A stretch of DNA of 64,000 bases from Aptenodytes patagonicus (taxonomy: Eukaryota > Chordata > Aves > Sphenisciformes > Spheniscidae), in NCBI RefSeq assembly GCF_965638725.1, contig NC_134949.1, positions 104,142,586 to 104,206,585 of the forward strand, given 5' to 3'. A program made the position numbers and the translations under genes. Under the pieces are notes generated by a model that was not told the DNA's origin, made no database searches, and saw nothing but the letters and a program-made list of their open reading frames with translations. Positions 36,401 to 48,053 of this stretch are shown piece after piece (within the stretch, counting starts at the first letter, position 1; every line of letters begins with the position of its first letter).

Positions 36401-38650
36401 TGAGGGACCCTGCCGTTGCCGTCTGGTGACTCATAACATTGTGGGAATCCCTTTGTTACTACGGGTTTTGGTTTTCGGGTCTAGACTCCCTTGTGTGGGC
36501 AAGCAATGTGACTTTCCCCCACTGTTCTGGGGGAATCTCTTCTCTGTTGGGTGAAAGTTGCAGCAGCAACTTTCCATCCTCAGCCTTAAGGGCTGCAATT
36601 CCCCGGTGAGTACTTACTTTGGCCAGAACAGCATCACCTTGGGTTATGTTCTCAGTTTAAATCCATTTACTCTGAACTGCCGAAAGAAGTTATTGACATG
36701 CGACTTCTATCATTAGGTTTTATCAATACAGCATGGAGACTCCAGACTGCAGACAGCTTTTCAGGATATGGATTAGGTATTCCCTTTGCTGGTACGTCAG
36801 TGGGCATTAAACTGTTAAGTATCAGGATTTAAGCTCTCAGAGCCGAGCACCTTTCCTGTGGCTGCAGCAGGAGCACTCCAGAACACTGTTGCAAGAACAT
36901 TCCCACAGACTTCCATTTTTTTCCACGTTACTTTCCCCACTTCCCCCAAAATTTTACGAGGTTAAGTGTCCGTGGACCCACAAAAGAAGTTGCATTTCTT
37001 TGTTTAGCTAGATAACCTGACCTTTCCTTGTCACGCTGATTAGTGTCCATAGCAAATTTACTTTAAAATCCTTCACTTCCCAACGGGAGCTGCTTTTGGG
37101 CATACTGCAGCTCAGTTACTCACAGAAGGACTGCAGCAGGTGTGCTATTATGCTTAGCTATTAATTACCAACATTTAAATTTTAGCTTCTTCTCCTTTTC
37201 ATCTCAGGTTTTAGTCACCAAGCTTAGATAGCTGAGGCAAAAATAGCTTCCAGGTGCTGTCTCACTGCCAGGGTTAGTCCACCTTGGCAGACCCCATCAG
37301 CTGGGGGAGCTACAGGATGCTCCTTTGCCAAAACAGCAGTGAGTCTCTCGGAAGTTTAACCTACCGACTCCTGCTATCCTGGCAAGCATCGTTACCCCTT
37401 CCTAAATATTTTATTAATTAGGCTACTCCAACAACTGAGACTATCTGCGTCAAAGAATACTGATAGTTTAGCTCTTTACATGAGGGTAGGAGGTCAGTGT
37501 GGAAGGGTAAGCAGAATAAACTCCTGCTCGAGTTTCCAACCTGTTTTACCTTGGAAATGCACAGCTCTGTCACACTATGCTCGGTGACCCTAAGAGAGCA
37601 ATGCAGGATTTGGCCTTTCCCATGTTTAATGTCAAGCCAGAACATTCTTGATATATTCTGGCCACTCCAAATAGGCATGTCTAGTAATTTCTTTTCGATG
37701 TATAAACTTTGCATAGGATTGCTGAATTTGGGCGTTTCCTGGATACTTCACGCTGCCTGCACTAGTCAAATTAGAGGCCCAGCCTCCGTAGCTCCAATTT
37801 AAGTTTAATTCAAGCATCCAGAAGAGGCTGGGCCATGAGCGCAGAGACAGACGGAGTCCTCGGGGAAGAGTTGGGTCAGCAGGCCTGGGTGAACGAGGAA
37901 CTACAGGAATACGTTGCATACGGTTTGGCTACTGCAGCCTGTGAAGGCGCCCTTCCTGAACACTGCCACACACTGCCAGTCCCTGCTGCCTGTGGCCCAA
38001 ACTCGGCACCGTTGTGTCTATGCAGAGAACAGAGAGATGATGGAAGTACAGGGTTCAGAAAAGACAATTGTGGCCTGACTGTCCTCGCACAGAAAGTAGA
38101 CACGCGGAGCTAGCCAAAAGTAGACTTTGGGTTTAATAAACTTAAATTAATCCAAGCAAGGATCTTTGTGCCTTTAAATATATTTTATGTGTAATTTATT
38201 GCATTTATTACGAGAAGTTCTATATTAATTCTCTGTTTAAATGTGTTGCTTTAACACAGCATCTCAGGGTGCACGTTATACATGGTTGAATTTGCATTTT
38301 TCACCCATTGAGTGTATGAAAAGGCACATCCCCAGCGCAAAAGCCAGCACCCTTCCCCTGAGTTCAAGGCAAACACGCCTGTAAGAACGTTTTGTAAACG
38401 TGGGCAAAACAGTATCTTTTTCATCTAGTTCAGAGAAGCCTAAACCACTTCAGCTTGCCTTATTCTATTCTCTTTAGTTCATCCTGAAACAGGTACCGAG
38501 CGTGGAAAACTTTTGCCTTTACATGAAATACGATTAACGCTATAAACAGTCAAAAGCAGAGCCAGGGTCAGCCTCAGCTCCAAGCTGCAGGAACGGGAGA
38601 GACGTTAGCGAGAGGACAGCCCTGCCCAGACAGCATTACAGAGGTGTTAC

Positions 38651-38948
38651 CTGGAGCTCTGCCCTTCATGTCATTCATGCACTCCTTGTAGTTCTTTGCA
38701 ATCAGGGAATAGAGATGCTCTAAATTTGGGTTTTTCCCGGCAGCTACCAGGGCTTCGGCCGTGGCCAAGTGCATCACCGTATCATCACTGACTTTCCAAC
38801 CTCGGATGCTGAGGTTGCTGAGTCCCCCCATCTCTGCTAGCTCCTTGTGGATAGCTGGGCCACTCTGCAGGAACTCCCATTTCCCATTGTAATAGCCCAG
38901 CGTGTCACCAACTGCACTCAACACCATCGACGCCACATAGTTTTCCAT
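38651..38948 (-). CDS. ADPRH: ADPRH coding exon 1 (start codon, N-terminal part)
   Basis: ADPRH (ARH1) is a cytosolic, Mg2+-dependent hydrolase that removes mono-ADP-ribose from modified arginine residues, reversing arginine-specific ADP-ribosyltransferases. This exon encodes residues 1-99 plus the first base of codon 100. It opens [20 protein letters not shown]; the vicinal pair Asp55-Asp56 lies in [16 protein letters not shown], the metal-binding and catalytic signature of the family. The exon ends GRAPG at a GTAACA donor. I chose the ATG at 38948 because the mammalian protein starts at this Met; an in-frame ATG five codons upstream (38963) is possible. Acceptor TTGAAGCAG places the exon 5' edge at about 38977. 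Confidence 0.94.
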
Positions 38949-39751
38949 CACCTTAGGACACATTTTTTGCCCCAGGACTGCTTCAATGCAGAAAACACTA
39001 CGAAAAAGAAGAGAGGGAGATTGAAAATAAAATCTTTCTCAGTTCAGTACAAGCCTCTACTGCTAAGCTCCAGCAGGCTGGATACCCAGCCCAGCACCTG
39101 CGTCTCCCTCAGAGGATATATTCCTTCAAAGCACATGCTTCCCCGCAGACCTCCGGCCGCGTGCACCCACCAGTAAGCACATAGCAGCTCCTGGGCAGCC
39201 CAGCCCTGGGCCAGGGCAGCCGGCCATGTCCTCCCAGGGCGGCGGCAGCAGCCCAGGATAACACTGCACGTTGTAGCTGGGTCAAACACCGAAAAGCAAA
39301 GGGAGGACTGCAGGAACGTGTGCAGGTTATGTGACCACACCCATGTTCATCACTTTTTTGAGTGCAGCCCACAACACGAGCGAGGAGGTTAGATCAGCTC
39401 CCAGCGGCTTTCGTACCCTGGGGATAACGAGGCAGAGCTCGCCCGTTTCAGCAGGCCTTGGCAGAGGCTATAAGCACAGGGGCTCTGGGCAATGCTGGGC
39501 CTTGCTCCACAGGCCGGCTGCAACAGCGGGCGCTCGTACACGCAGAACTGGCTATCCCAGCGGGTATTTTCAGCGATGCCCCCCCGCAAAAAAACCCCCC
39601 GCTCCTCCTCAGGGTTTGCTGCGCCTCACGGCGAGGCCCTTTTGCTTGGGAGAAGCGGAGGCGGGGAAGGATGGTGGGGCCGGCCGAAGCCGAGCCGGGG
39701 ATCCGCGCCGCCCGGGGAGGCGGCCTCTTCCCGGTGCCGGCGGGTACTTAC
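38949..39751 (-). other. ADPRH: ADPRH 5' UTR end and first intron
   Basis: About 29 bases of 5' UTR (to 38977) are followed by a roughly 0.77-kb intron ending at the donor at 39751. No other feature was recognised. Confidence 0.55.
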
Positions 39752-40150
39752 GCAGCCAGCCCTGCGAGCAGGGGCCGCCGGGGCCCGTCCCCCCTCGGGA
39801 GCGGCAAGCGGCTCCCCGGGGTCATCCGGCGCGACGGGGCGTCCGCACGCCTCGGCTGCCGGTGCCCGCCTGACGCGACGCCGCCCGGCCCTCCCCCTCC
39901 GCGGCCTCCCGGGGCGGCGCGACCGGCCCGCCGGCGGACGAGGCCCCTCTTCGCCAGCCGGCGCCGGCGGACCCCCTCCAGCCGCCGGGTCCGGGGGTGT
40001 CGCTCCCAGAGGACCCCGGCACGTCCCTCGGCGGGCCCAAGCTCTCCCCCCGCGCCCTGGCCCGCTGCCTTCCTGTCACGGCCACGCTGTCCCCTGCGCG
40101 GGCGGAGGGTTCGGTCCCCGGCCGCAGGGTCGGGAGCTCGGGAAGGAGAT
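39600..40150. promoter_or_regulatory. ADPRH: CpG island / probable ADPRH promoter
   Basis: Very GC-rich with dense CG dinucleotides, in sharp contrast to the AT-rich DNA to the left and right. It lies just upstream of the - strand ADPRH coding exons and encloses a good splice donor, as expected for a housekeeping CpG-island promoter. No TATA box was seen. The transcription start cannot be placed. Confidence 0.75.
39752..39900 (-). other. ADPRH: Probable non-coding first exon of ADPRH (5' limit unknown)
   Basis: On the - strand a strong donor, GTAAGT, follows GGGCTGGCTGC with the last exon base at 39752. It is inside the CpG island and 0.8 kb upstream of the acceptor of the ATG-bearing exon. 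Mammalian ADPRH also has untranslated first-exon sequence. The right-hand limit given is a guess; only the donor is seen. Confidence 0.5.
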
Positions 40151-40199
40151 CGGTGTTTTCTTTCATTTTCGGGATTGTCTCTTTCTTGGCGCCCTCGGA

Positions 40200-43100
40200 G
40201 GCACAACAGTCAACTCGGAAATGAAGCTGCCACATGGAAATGAAGTCACCGCATGGAAATATTTTATTAAAAAAAAAAAAAAGTAAAAATGAGAGGCGCT
40301 TTCAGCATTTCCCCAGCTGCTTCAGCTGAAACTGTTCGCTAGTTTCATGAGCAGCCCCCGTCCTCCTGGTTGAGTCCCAGCCGGGGGGGCCGCCTGCTGT
40401 GTGGGAGCACGGCTGGTCTCGTGGGCCCCACTCAGGGTCTGCGCTGGGGGGGAGACCTTGGAGGGGGTTCCCCATCCTTTTTCAGCCTTGGTTTCTCTTT
40501 CCCCATGCTTTTCCAGCATTCATTCACTGCAGCCTGAGCGGAGCCTCCAGCCATTACTGGGACTCTTTGCCTGTGTGCCTGCCCCATCCCTTGGTGTTTC
40601 GGGGCAGCGCTCTCCCCGCAGCCCCCAGCATGGCCCAGCTCAGCCCCTGGGTGACCTCAGCCTCCTCCAAACTAGGGCTAGTCTTTGCTATGTCCAGTGG
40701 TGCTGCTTTACATTGCATCTTGAGGTGCTTGATGATGCCGTTGCCTTGCTTTATCTTTTATTTTTAATTATGGTGGTGGTTAGGTGGCTGAGGGCATCTA
40801 GTGAATGGGCAGGGAAGGGACAGCAGCAGAAAGCAGGAGCAAAAAACAGGATTGAGCATGGCCCAGGCTGCATTTTGTGGAGGCCAAGCCTTTTTACCGA
40901 CTGGCAGTCACTTGATGTGCCACACACCAGGTCTCCAGAGCCCTGGTTCACCCCAGGAGGTACCAGTGCCTCTTACACGAAGGGAAAAAAAAAAAATCCC
41001 CCCATGCCTATGAGAGAAAGCGGTGGTAGTTTTTGAGCTGCAGTCCTGGGGGATTTCAGGGCAATCACGAATGTAGCGCTGGGTCAGAGCAGAGTCCCTG
41101 GGGAATTTGGGGGCAAGTGAGAGCGGGGGGCTGGAGCAGGGCCCTGGGGGATTTCAGGTAGCTGAGAGCGCAGGGCTGCGCAGGAGCGTCCGTCCCGGCA
41201 GCTGTGGTGGTTCAGTATGCAGTGCCCGTTCAGAGATCTACTCTTCTTCTGCACCCTGCTGCAAACATGGAGTTTGAGAAGCCTCTGGTAGAGAAAATAG
41301 TAACAGAAAAGGAAGTGGGAAATGAAGCTGCCGGTGTCTCAGCACCGCCGGCGGTGCCTGCTGACCTTTACAGCTTCTCTGCTTCATTCTGTTTTATATA
41401 GAATGGCTCTGAATTTACTCAGGTTGGCAAGCGCTTAAAAACCAAGCAGGGTTTTTCTCTCCTAAGGTTTGGGCCTGTGAGAGGGAAAACCCCTACCACT
41501 TTTGGCTGGCTATCTGTGAGGAAGGGCTTCTGCTGCAGCCCAAAGGGCAGAGAAGTGGAGAGGAAAGTTGCAGGGTTCCCCAAAGGGACAGGAAAATGGG
41601 AGAATGCCTCTGCATCAGCACAAAATGCCTGCGGCACTGAGGTCTTTGGATCTCACCATTGTTTCCTGGTTCCTGAGCTCTTTCAGCTTCCTAAAAACCG
41701 AAACCAAGACAGGCATTGGAGTTAAGTGACATCTGAGATGTGTCACAGAAAAATGTCGAGGGCTCCTCGCTGACAGACGGCGGACGATAAGCCAGCAGCA
41801 GGAACCACCAGCAGGAGCCTGCAAACGTGGGGTGGGGAGGGCGGCAGTTTTCAGGCTCAAATGCATGCACTGATCCCAAAGGGATCTCCTTGTGTGAGTC
41901 CCACAGGATGCTCACGAGGTGGGTGAGGAGAGCACTCTCCGTCTGGGAGCACCTCCAGCTCCGAGATGGTGCAGAGCAGCGTTGCCCTGACTCACCCCAT
42001 TGCGCAGGGAGGTGGGCATGACTGCTCCCCCTTGGCAAGGATGGCCTTCTGGTGCTGAGCCATGCAAAGAGTTAAAGACTCAACCATGTTGCATCTTTCT
42101 GGGGTTTTTGTTGTATTATTTTTTAATGAAAATTTAGGTTGCGGTGGACCAATGGCCAGGATATGCCTTCTGGAAAGTACCACCTTGGAGCAGCTTGCTG
42201 ACATGCCCCTGCCATGTGTTGGACACTGTGGTTAGCACTCACTTAGGCTCAGAATTTTCCTTCATATTCATCTGGAAAAAAAGGGTAATTCTTTCTGACT
42301 AAAAAAAATGTGCCTTTCTAGATGAGCCCAGGGTTGAGGGCTCCTATTTGGAGGGGCTGTGAAGGGTAGCATTGCAGTGCTGGAGCTACGTACTGGTTTA
42401 GACCCTGTGGGACATTTCCTCAGTACTACACGAGGCATTCAGGCCAAGAGCTGGAAGAAGGTGAACATTAAAAATGCACGGTGCACCCTCTTAAACATGG
42501 CAGTGCCCCTGTTCTAGATCCTACAGCTGTCCCTGAAAAAAGACTTCAAGAGAACATCTGGAATTCTCATTTTTCACCTCTCCTATTCATCTTCTCTTTG
42601 CCCCCCAGGTTCAAAGGCGACTTTCCAAGGGATCTTCTGGGGCCTTCAAGCATGTTTGTTTTGAACCAGTGCCAACCTTTTAACAGTCTCTCATTCTTTT
42701 AATAGAGCTTTTTTCTCTGTAATAACAGCAGGCATTTTTTTGAGTGGGGAATATTTCTGGGCTTACCCTAATTCTCAGTCCCCAGGTGCGTGTCTGTCTT
42801 TGTCACTGGCCAGTAAATAATAATACGCTATAACAGGGACATTCAAAACAGGGGCAGCAAATGCCACGTGAGGTCTGCTGGGGACCTGGCCGGCTCGCTG
42901 TGGGGAGCCCAGGCAGCAATTGCTGGTGAGGCAGCAGTGCATGACCCCGCATGCACGTGCAAGGGAAACGCTCGCTGCTGCAGGATGCTTGGGGCCACAG
43001 CGCTCGCTCTGGCTGGATGTTTGCAGGAGGGGATAGGCACCCAGCAGCAGTGGGTGCTTCTGGCTCTGCGCTCCTTCACCCCAAGCACGGCAGGGCACTT

Positions 43101-46100
43101 TCTGCCTCGGTTTCTCCAGCTAAGCCCAGTGGGGTGGTGACCCTCACTGGTTGCCTGACTTCCCATGGTAATGACGTGGGAGGCCGTCGCCTCCCTCCAT
43201 CCTGTCCAGGGAAGCACAGCTGAAAAAGAAGGCGAGAGCCTTGGCTGCAAACACAGCCTGTGTCTAGGGGGAAGCCAGTTGCAAAGATGCTTTTGCCTGG
43301 ACATGGGATCATGCGTTGACATATTTGGGGAATAGTGAGAGATGTTTTGAAGGGCTTGGCTGAAGCAAGTTTTGGAGATGGCAGCAGAGGAGGTGCCTCT
43401 GTCTGACCAGCTTGGTTTCAGGCAATACTGGACTTCAGCCTCTTAATCGAGAAACCAGACTTCACTGCAGAAATATCTGCCTCTTTCTGTCCAGTCTTGC
43501 CTCCTTCCACAAACTGTCCAAGAGAGGGTCTGGCTCGCTGCCCGGGGCAAAAGGGAAACAGTAGAAAATTAGTGTGATTTGTGCATTGTGGCACCTGCCA
43601 CTCTCCTCAGGATGCTTCCAAAAGCCCTCTTTAACACAGATTTAAAAAGAAAACTTTAAAAAATACAAAAAACCCCACCGAGTCTAACTGTTTATAATAA
43701 ACATAATTCTGCAGGGTAGAAGATAAGCAGGATAATTGCTTTATCACAGAGAGAGGCGCTGCAATGCTAACTTGGGACAACCAGCAAGGCCAGCGACACA
43801 GGGAACATCTCCTGGGTGGGCTGAGGGCTGTGATCACCTCTCCCATGTCCACATCTAGCAAAAGGAACTGCAAAGTCATCTTTACTGCCCCTCCATTAGG
43901 TTTATAGTTGGCTTCTTGGTAAACAGGTGTGTGTAGAGACAGGGACCTCCCCAGCAGGCTGCAAGTCCTGCTTTCGAGCCTGGGGACGTCAGTGAAGCAA
44001 TCCTGGCCAGCTCCTGTGGACTTGGGGTTTGGCTCAAGCAGTGGATCTGAGGCTCCAGGGCTGGCAGGCTAGTTGCTCTTTGATGTAAATCAAGTGACAT
44101 TTTCATTTTCAGTTGTGTGCCAGCGCTGGCACTGTGCTCCCCACCTGCAGGGTGAAGGCGTCCGCGGGCATGTGTTGCTGTCCCTTCTGCCGCTTTCTTT
44201 CTGTGAGCTGCTGGCAGTTGCATCTGTGTCCTTCCTGAGTGTATCGGGGGGACCAGGGGAGCCCATTGAAGGGGTGTCATGCCTGTGAGCAGAGGGGCCC
44301 ATCAAGCCTGCCTTACAGCCACTCTCAACTCACCTTACTGCCACCGGCAAGCTAAATTTGGAGGTTCTTGGCACTTGCCAATGAAGATAAGCCCTAGCAG
44401 GATGTGGTGGGTTAAACGTGGCCAGCCGCTTGGCGATGGGAGGGGAGGAGGTTTCATCATGCTATAGGTTTTGAAATGTGATGCTCTTCCTGCATTGCGG
44501 AAGCAGCAATGTTTAAAGTGTTAAATGTGCTTTCTGCTTTGAGAGCAGGTTTCTCCTTTCTGGGTGAAAAGATGCAGTCTGGGAAACATAATTGCAGGCC
44601 GTGCTGTAGAAAAGATGTGTCAGGTGCGAGGAATATGAAGAACAGCCACAGGAGAGGGAGTTCAGCCTTCTGGGACAGAGAGCGCAGTGCGTCTCGCAAT
44701 CCCAGTGGTAGCTCTGCTGAGGCTCCTGGTGTTGCAACAGCAGCAGATGTGGCCAAGCACATGTGGTTCACACAGGGAACGTGTGCTTCCACACTACAGC
44801 AGAGGCAAATGAACTGCTGGACTCCTCCAAAAACTACTGCTCCTCCTCTTTCCCTCCAGCTTTCCCTCCTCCCAGCTGCATGCATCCACCTCCTGCTATG
44901 AGGGTCATCCACCTGCAGCGTAAAGCCCGTTTGGCCCTCCATCTTGCCAAAATAGGGTTAGGTGAAGGTGAGAGAGAGTGTAAAAACAAGGGTGGGAAAG
45001 GAACAAGGCTGGGGAGTGGGGTCTTCTCTTTCTTCTGCCAGCAAGTTGCAAGTGTGTTCAAGCTGTTTAAGGAAATCACAGCTTGTGTACAGGCATGAGA
45101 GCTAAACTTGAGTGAGGAAGAGGTGGAGGCACTACCTGAGGTCTGGGGAAGCAGGCGGATGGGAATGGTGCTCAGAAATTCCCGTTAGCTTGTCGTGGAA
45201 TGCTTATAGCACCAGGACCTGCCAGGCTGAAGGATGACTTCCCTCAGCTTGAATGACTTAAATTGAGACTAGGCAAAATCCTAGGTATGATAGGTTAGGA
45301 AAAGCCCTGTAGTGGCTTTGAGTTATTTGATTGGGTGGTTATTTTCCACCACAGGGATTTCTCTGATGCTGGGTTGTGGCCTGAGCCTTCTCTCCTGCCT
45401 TTCTCTTCTGGCTGTTTCTTCACCAGCTCCCTCTAAAACACTGCTGTTCATGGGAATGACTCCTACTTTTGGCCGTATACTAAAGGAAGCAAGGAGCATG
45501 AGAATTAGTGGGAAAGGGCTTAGGGACAGCAAAACACGATGTTTGAAAGGTTACTTCTGCATTTCATTCTTCATGAATTGGATTTCAGAGAATTGGGAAG
45601 TGCTGGTGTGTGACAGAAGAGGAACATATGAACAAGACCACTGAATGCTCTGTTTTATCCAAGGCTTAAAAATATCTGCCTGCTTCCTTTCTGTACTTAC
45701 GCACTTTGTGTGATGCAATTCAATGGTGACATTGCCTTGATGCCTGGAGAAGTCCTCCTGGAAGGAGGAGCGGGGAGGTGTTGCACCGACATCGACTGCT
45801 GGCCTCCCCTCTTCCAGCTCTGCCCTCACCCCGTGCCCGTACCCAAACTTATAAGGGAACGAAGCCTTCGGAGGAGCCCACCAGAGAAACCGCTGTGCTG
45901 TGGTTAGCCCTCTGGTGTGTTCCAACAATGGCTCTGGTCTGGCAGACAGACGAGCAAGCTCTTGACAACAATCGCTAGGCAAAGGAAGTTGCTAACTGTG
46001 AAACCTCTTCCTCTTAAAACTGAGATAGCATTTGGGATCTGCCACTGATCTGCCAGGTTTGTGGCTGCACAAAGCTGCAAGGCAGTGTAAGAGGATCTGG

Positions 46101-47040
46101 TTTGGGGAAAAAAACAAACATATTTGATTGGTGATATATGTCAGACCATGTGTTGTCAAAAGTCAGTTGAAAGTTAAGAAAATCACAACTCCAGGAGACA
46201 GAGGGAGGCATGGGAATAAGGATGCTGCCCCTCTTGTAGGTCCAGTATTGCTGCGGTCCATACCCGCCCCAATGACAGTGGCTCTGCACTGCCTCCGAGC
46301 AGTCACTTCTGCTTGGAGCAGAGGAGAAAATAACTCTTGCGGTTTCGTTCTGTATCGAAGACCACTGTGCTGTGTTCCACCCCAAACCCTCAGCAGCAGG
46401 AGCACAGGACGGCTTCTTGTTTGACAAAGATGTGACAAGAGCATGAGCTCAGGGGTCAGGTTTCGTGTCAGAGCAGGCGTTCGCTGGGTGTGGGAAACGT
46501 GTTGGTCTCTGGTCTGTCAAAGCAGCCGTCACGCTGGAGTAGCTGGGGGGCTGTAAGAGGCAGAGGAGTGTGAGGTCTTTTTGCATGCTGTTCAGTCATC
46601 TGCTTGCACTGGGACTGGTGCTTGGGAAGTGAAATGTTCCTTATCCCATCCTTGGTCTCCAGAGCCTTCTCATTTTTTCCACTGACATGCCAGCCGCTTT
46701 GATGTAACCTAGCCATGCGTGGCTTAAGTTGTCTTGCCTGTGATAGTGAAACCTGTGAGGCCACGCTTGGACTGACACAAATGTGTTCAACCATAAACGA
46801 GGCTGGTATGAGGAACCTGTAGGCACCTTATGCCGTGGCCAGGAGGAAGCAAACCAGAAGAGCTGATTGCACTCCTTGCTGAAAAGGGGGCGGTTGTATG
46901 TGTGGATAGCGGTAGGGGGAAATGAGGGGCAACATAATCCCCAAGTTCAGGAACTGGCATGTGAAAGCACGGTCCAGTAGTAAGAATTTCTACCAGTGGA
47001 GAGGAGCATAGCAAAGGTTGTTGCTATCATTAAGAAACCA
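40200..47040. other. Intergenic DNA between ADPRH promoter and CR1 cluster
   Basis: No gene recognised. Contents noted are a poly-A run at about 40267-40281 beside three degenerate copies of a GGAAATGAAG-type motif (40216-40260), and a degenerate minisatellite at 41035-41190. Otherwise this looks like ordinary unique sequence. Confidence 0.6.
41035..41190. repeat. Degenerate approximately 50-bp minisatellite, three copies
   Basis: The anchor CCTGGGG(G)ATTT recurs at 41045, 41097 and 41143 (spacings 52 and 46), each followed by GAG/GCG- and GGGCTG-rich sequence. The units have diverged by substitutions and indels. It is also G-run rich on the + strand. Confidence 0.6.
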
Positions 47041-47049
47041 AGGCTGGAG

Positions 47050-47610
47050 AGGTACGTGAGCTGGGATCTCCAAGCAGCCAGCTAGCCTGACCTCGGTAAA
47101 TGGGAAATGCGATAAAGGGCAAAATGAGTTTACCAAGGCTATCTCATGCCAGGCTATCATAGTAGGTTTATTTTGATAAGATAATTGACTAGGTAGACAG
47201 AGGACTTCAGAAAGGCAGTCCTTACAGTGCTACAGGCAAAACCATTAAGCTGGAGAAACAGGGGATTAATGTGAGCATTGTAAGGATTTACCTAAAGAAA
47301 GGATGTCAGGAGGTTGTGCCTCAAGGGAAGCAAGCAGGGTGGAAAGGGGTTATTAACGATCCTCCTCAAAGGGGTGATCTTGTTTACCCAGCAGGAAAAC
47401 AAGCTCTAATCAGATTCGGTCAGATTTGAAGGGCTAGTCACTGCCGAGATTCTCAGGCTACAGCACAAGAAGAGCTGATGGCATCAAGGACTGGAATAGG
47501 GGAAACACGTTGAAAGTCAGCAGCACAAAGTGCAAGCTTGTGCGTGCAGAGAGTAGCTGTAAGATGTTTTGCTCTCAGCTTGTCCCTTGCCATTCGGAAA
47601 TTACAGAGGA
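47050..47610 (+). mobile_element. Possible decayed CR1-type LINE (reverse-transcriptase region)
   Basis: The + strand shows degraded resemblance to a LINE reverse-transcriptase region: GGGCAAAATGAGTTTACCAAGG (47117 on), like the QHGFTKG block; then a GATAAGATAATTGACTAGGT segment; a TGTGCCTCAAGGG segment, like the VPQG block; and CACAAAGTGCAAGC near 47525, like the KCRVLH block. The order and approximate spacing fit, but no frame survives. Assigned by pattern only. Confidence 0.4.
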
Positions 47611-48053
47611 AGGGGAGTTTTGATTAATTGATGATGAGTCCTCACCATAGTGTAGTCAAGAAAAAGAAGGTGACCACAGATGAGATCTCCCCAGCTGGTT
47701 TAAAGGCACCTTTGGGTGGCTATGGAGGTGCAGGGCCCCTGCAGTGGGCATGCAGGGTGGCTCTGGACAGCCCTGCCAGGCTGGCAGAGGACAGGTCAGA
47801 GAGGGCCAGGCTGGGGGGAGAGCCCACTGTATGGGGAGAGACCATAACGGCATGGCCAGTGCCCAGAGGTGTGCAGGGGCATGGCTGCTGGGTGGAAGAA
47901 GCTCCATGGCAGTGACAGCAGGGTGCTGATGCTGGAAAATGCATGGTGCCAGTGTCTCATCAGGGCATGGGGGCAGCGAGTCTGAGCCTGTGCCTCCCCA
48001 CGAGCCCACTGCAAAGCCACGCTCACCCAACAGGGCTGGCGATGCCGGCTGTC

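Larger units (their letters stand above)
32199..38650 (-). other. ADPRH: ADPRH intron between coding exons 1 and 2
   Basis: A 6.45-kb intron. It contains two old CR1-like fragments (32630-32855 and 32925-33420) and an 18-bp palindrome (32599-32616). The AT-rich remainder (33.5-38.6 kb) shows no gene or repeat I recognise. Confidence 0.85.

Noticed and set aside
36300-36680. Possible LTR-like segment in the ADPRH intron
   Set aside because: GC-richer than its surroundings, but no terminal inverted TG...CA ends, primer-binding site, paired copy or viral coding sequence was found.
39331-40286. Overlapping + and - open frames of 150-264 codons in the 39.3-40.3 kb GC-rich stretch
   Set aside because: Long frames open in several phases at once, composed mostly of Arg, Pro, Gly and Ala, are what stop-poor CpG-island DNA gives by chance. 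No domain, signal peptide or splice logic supports any of them.
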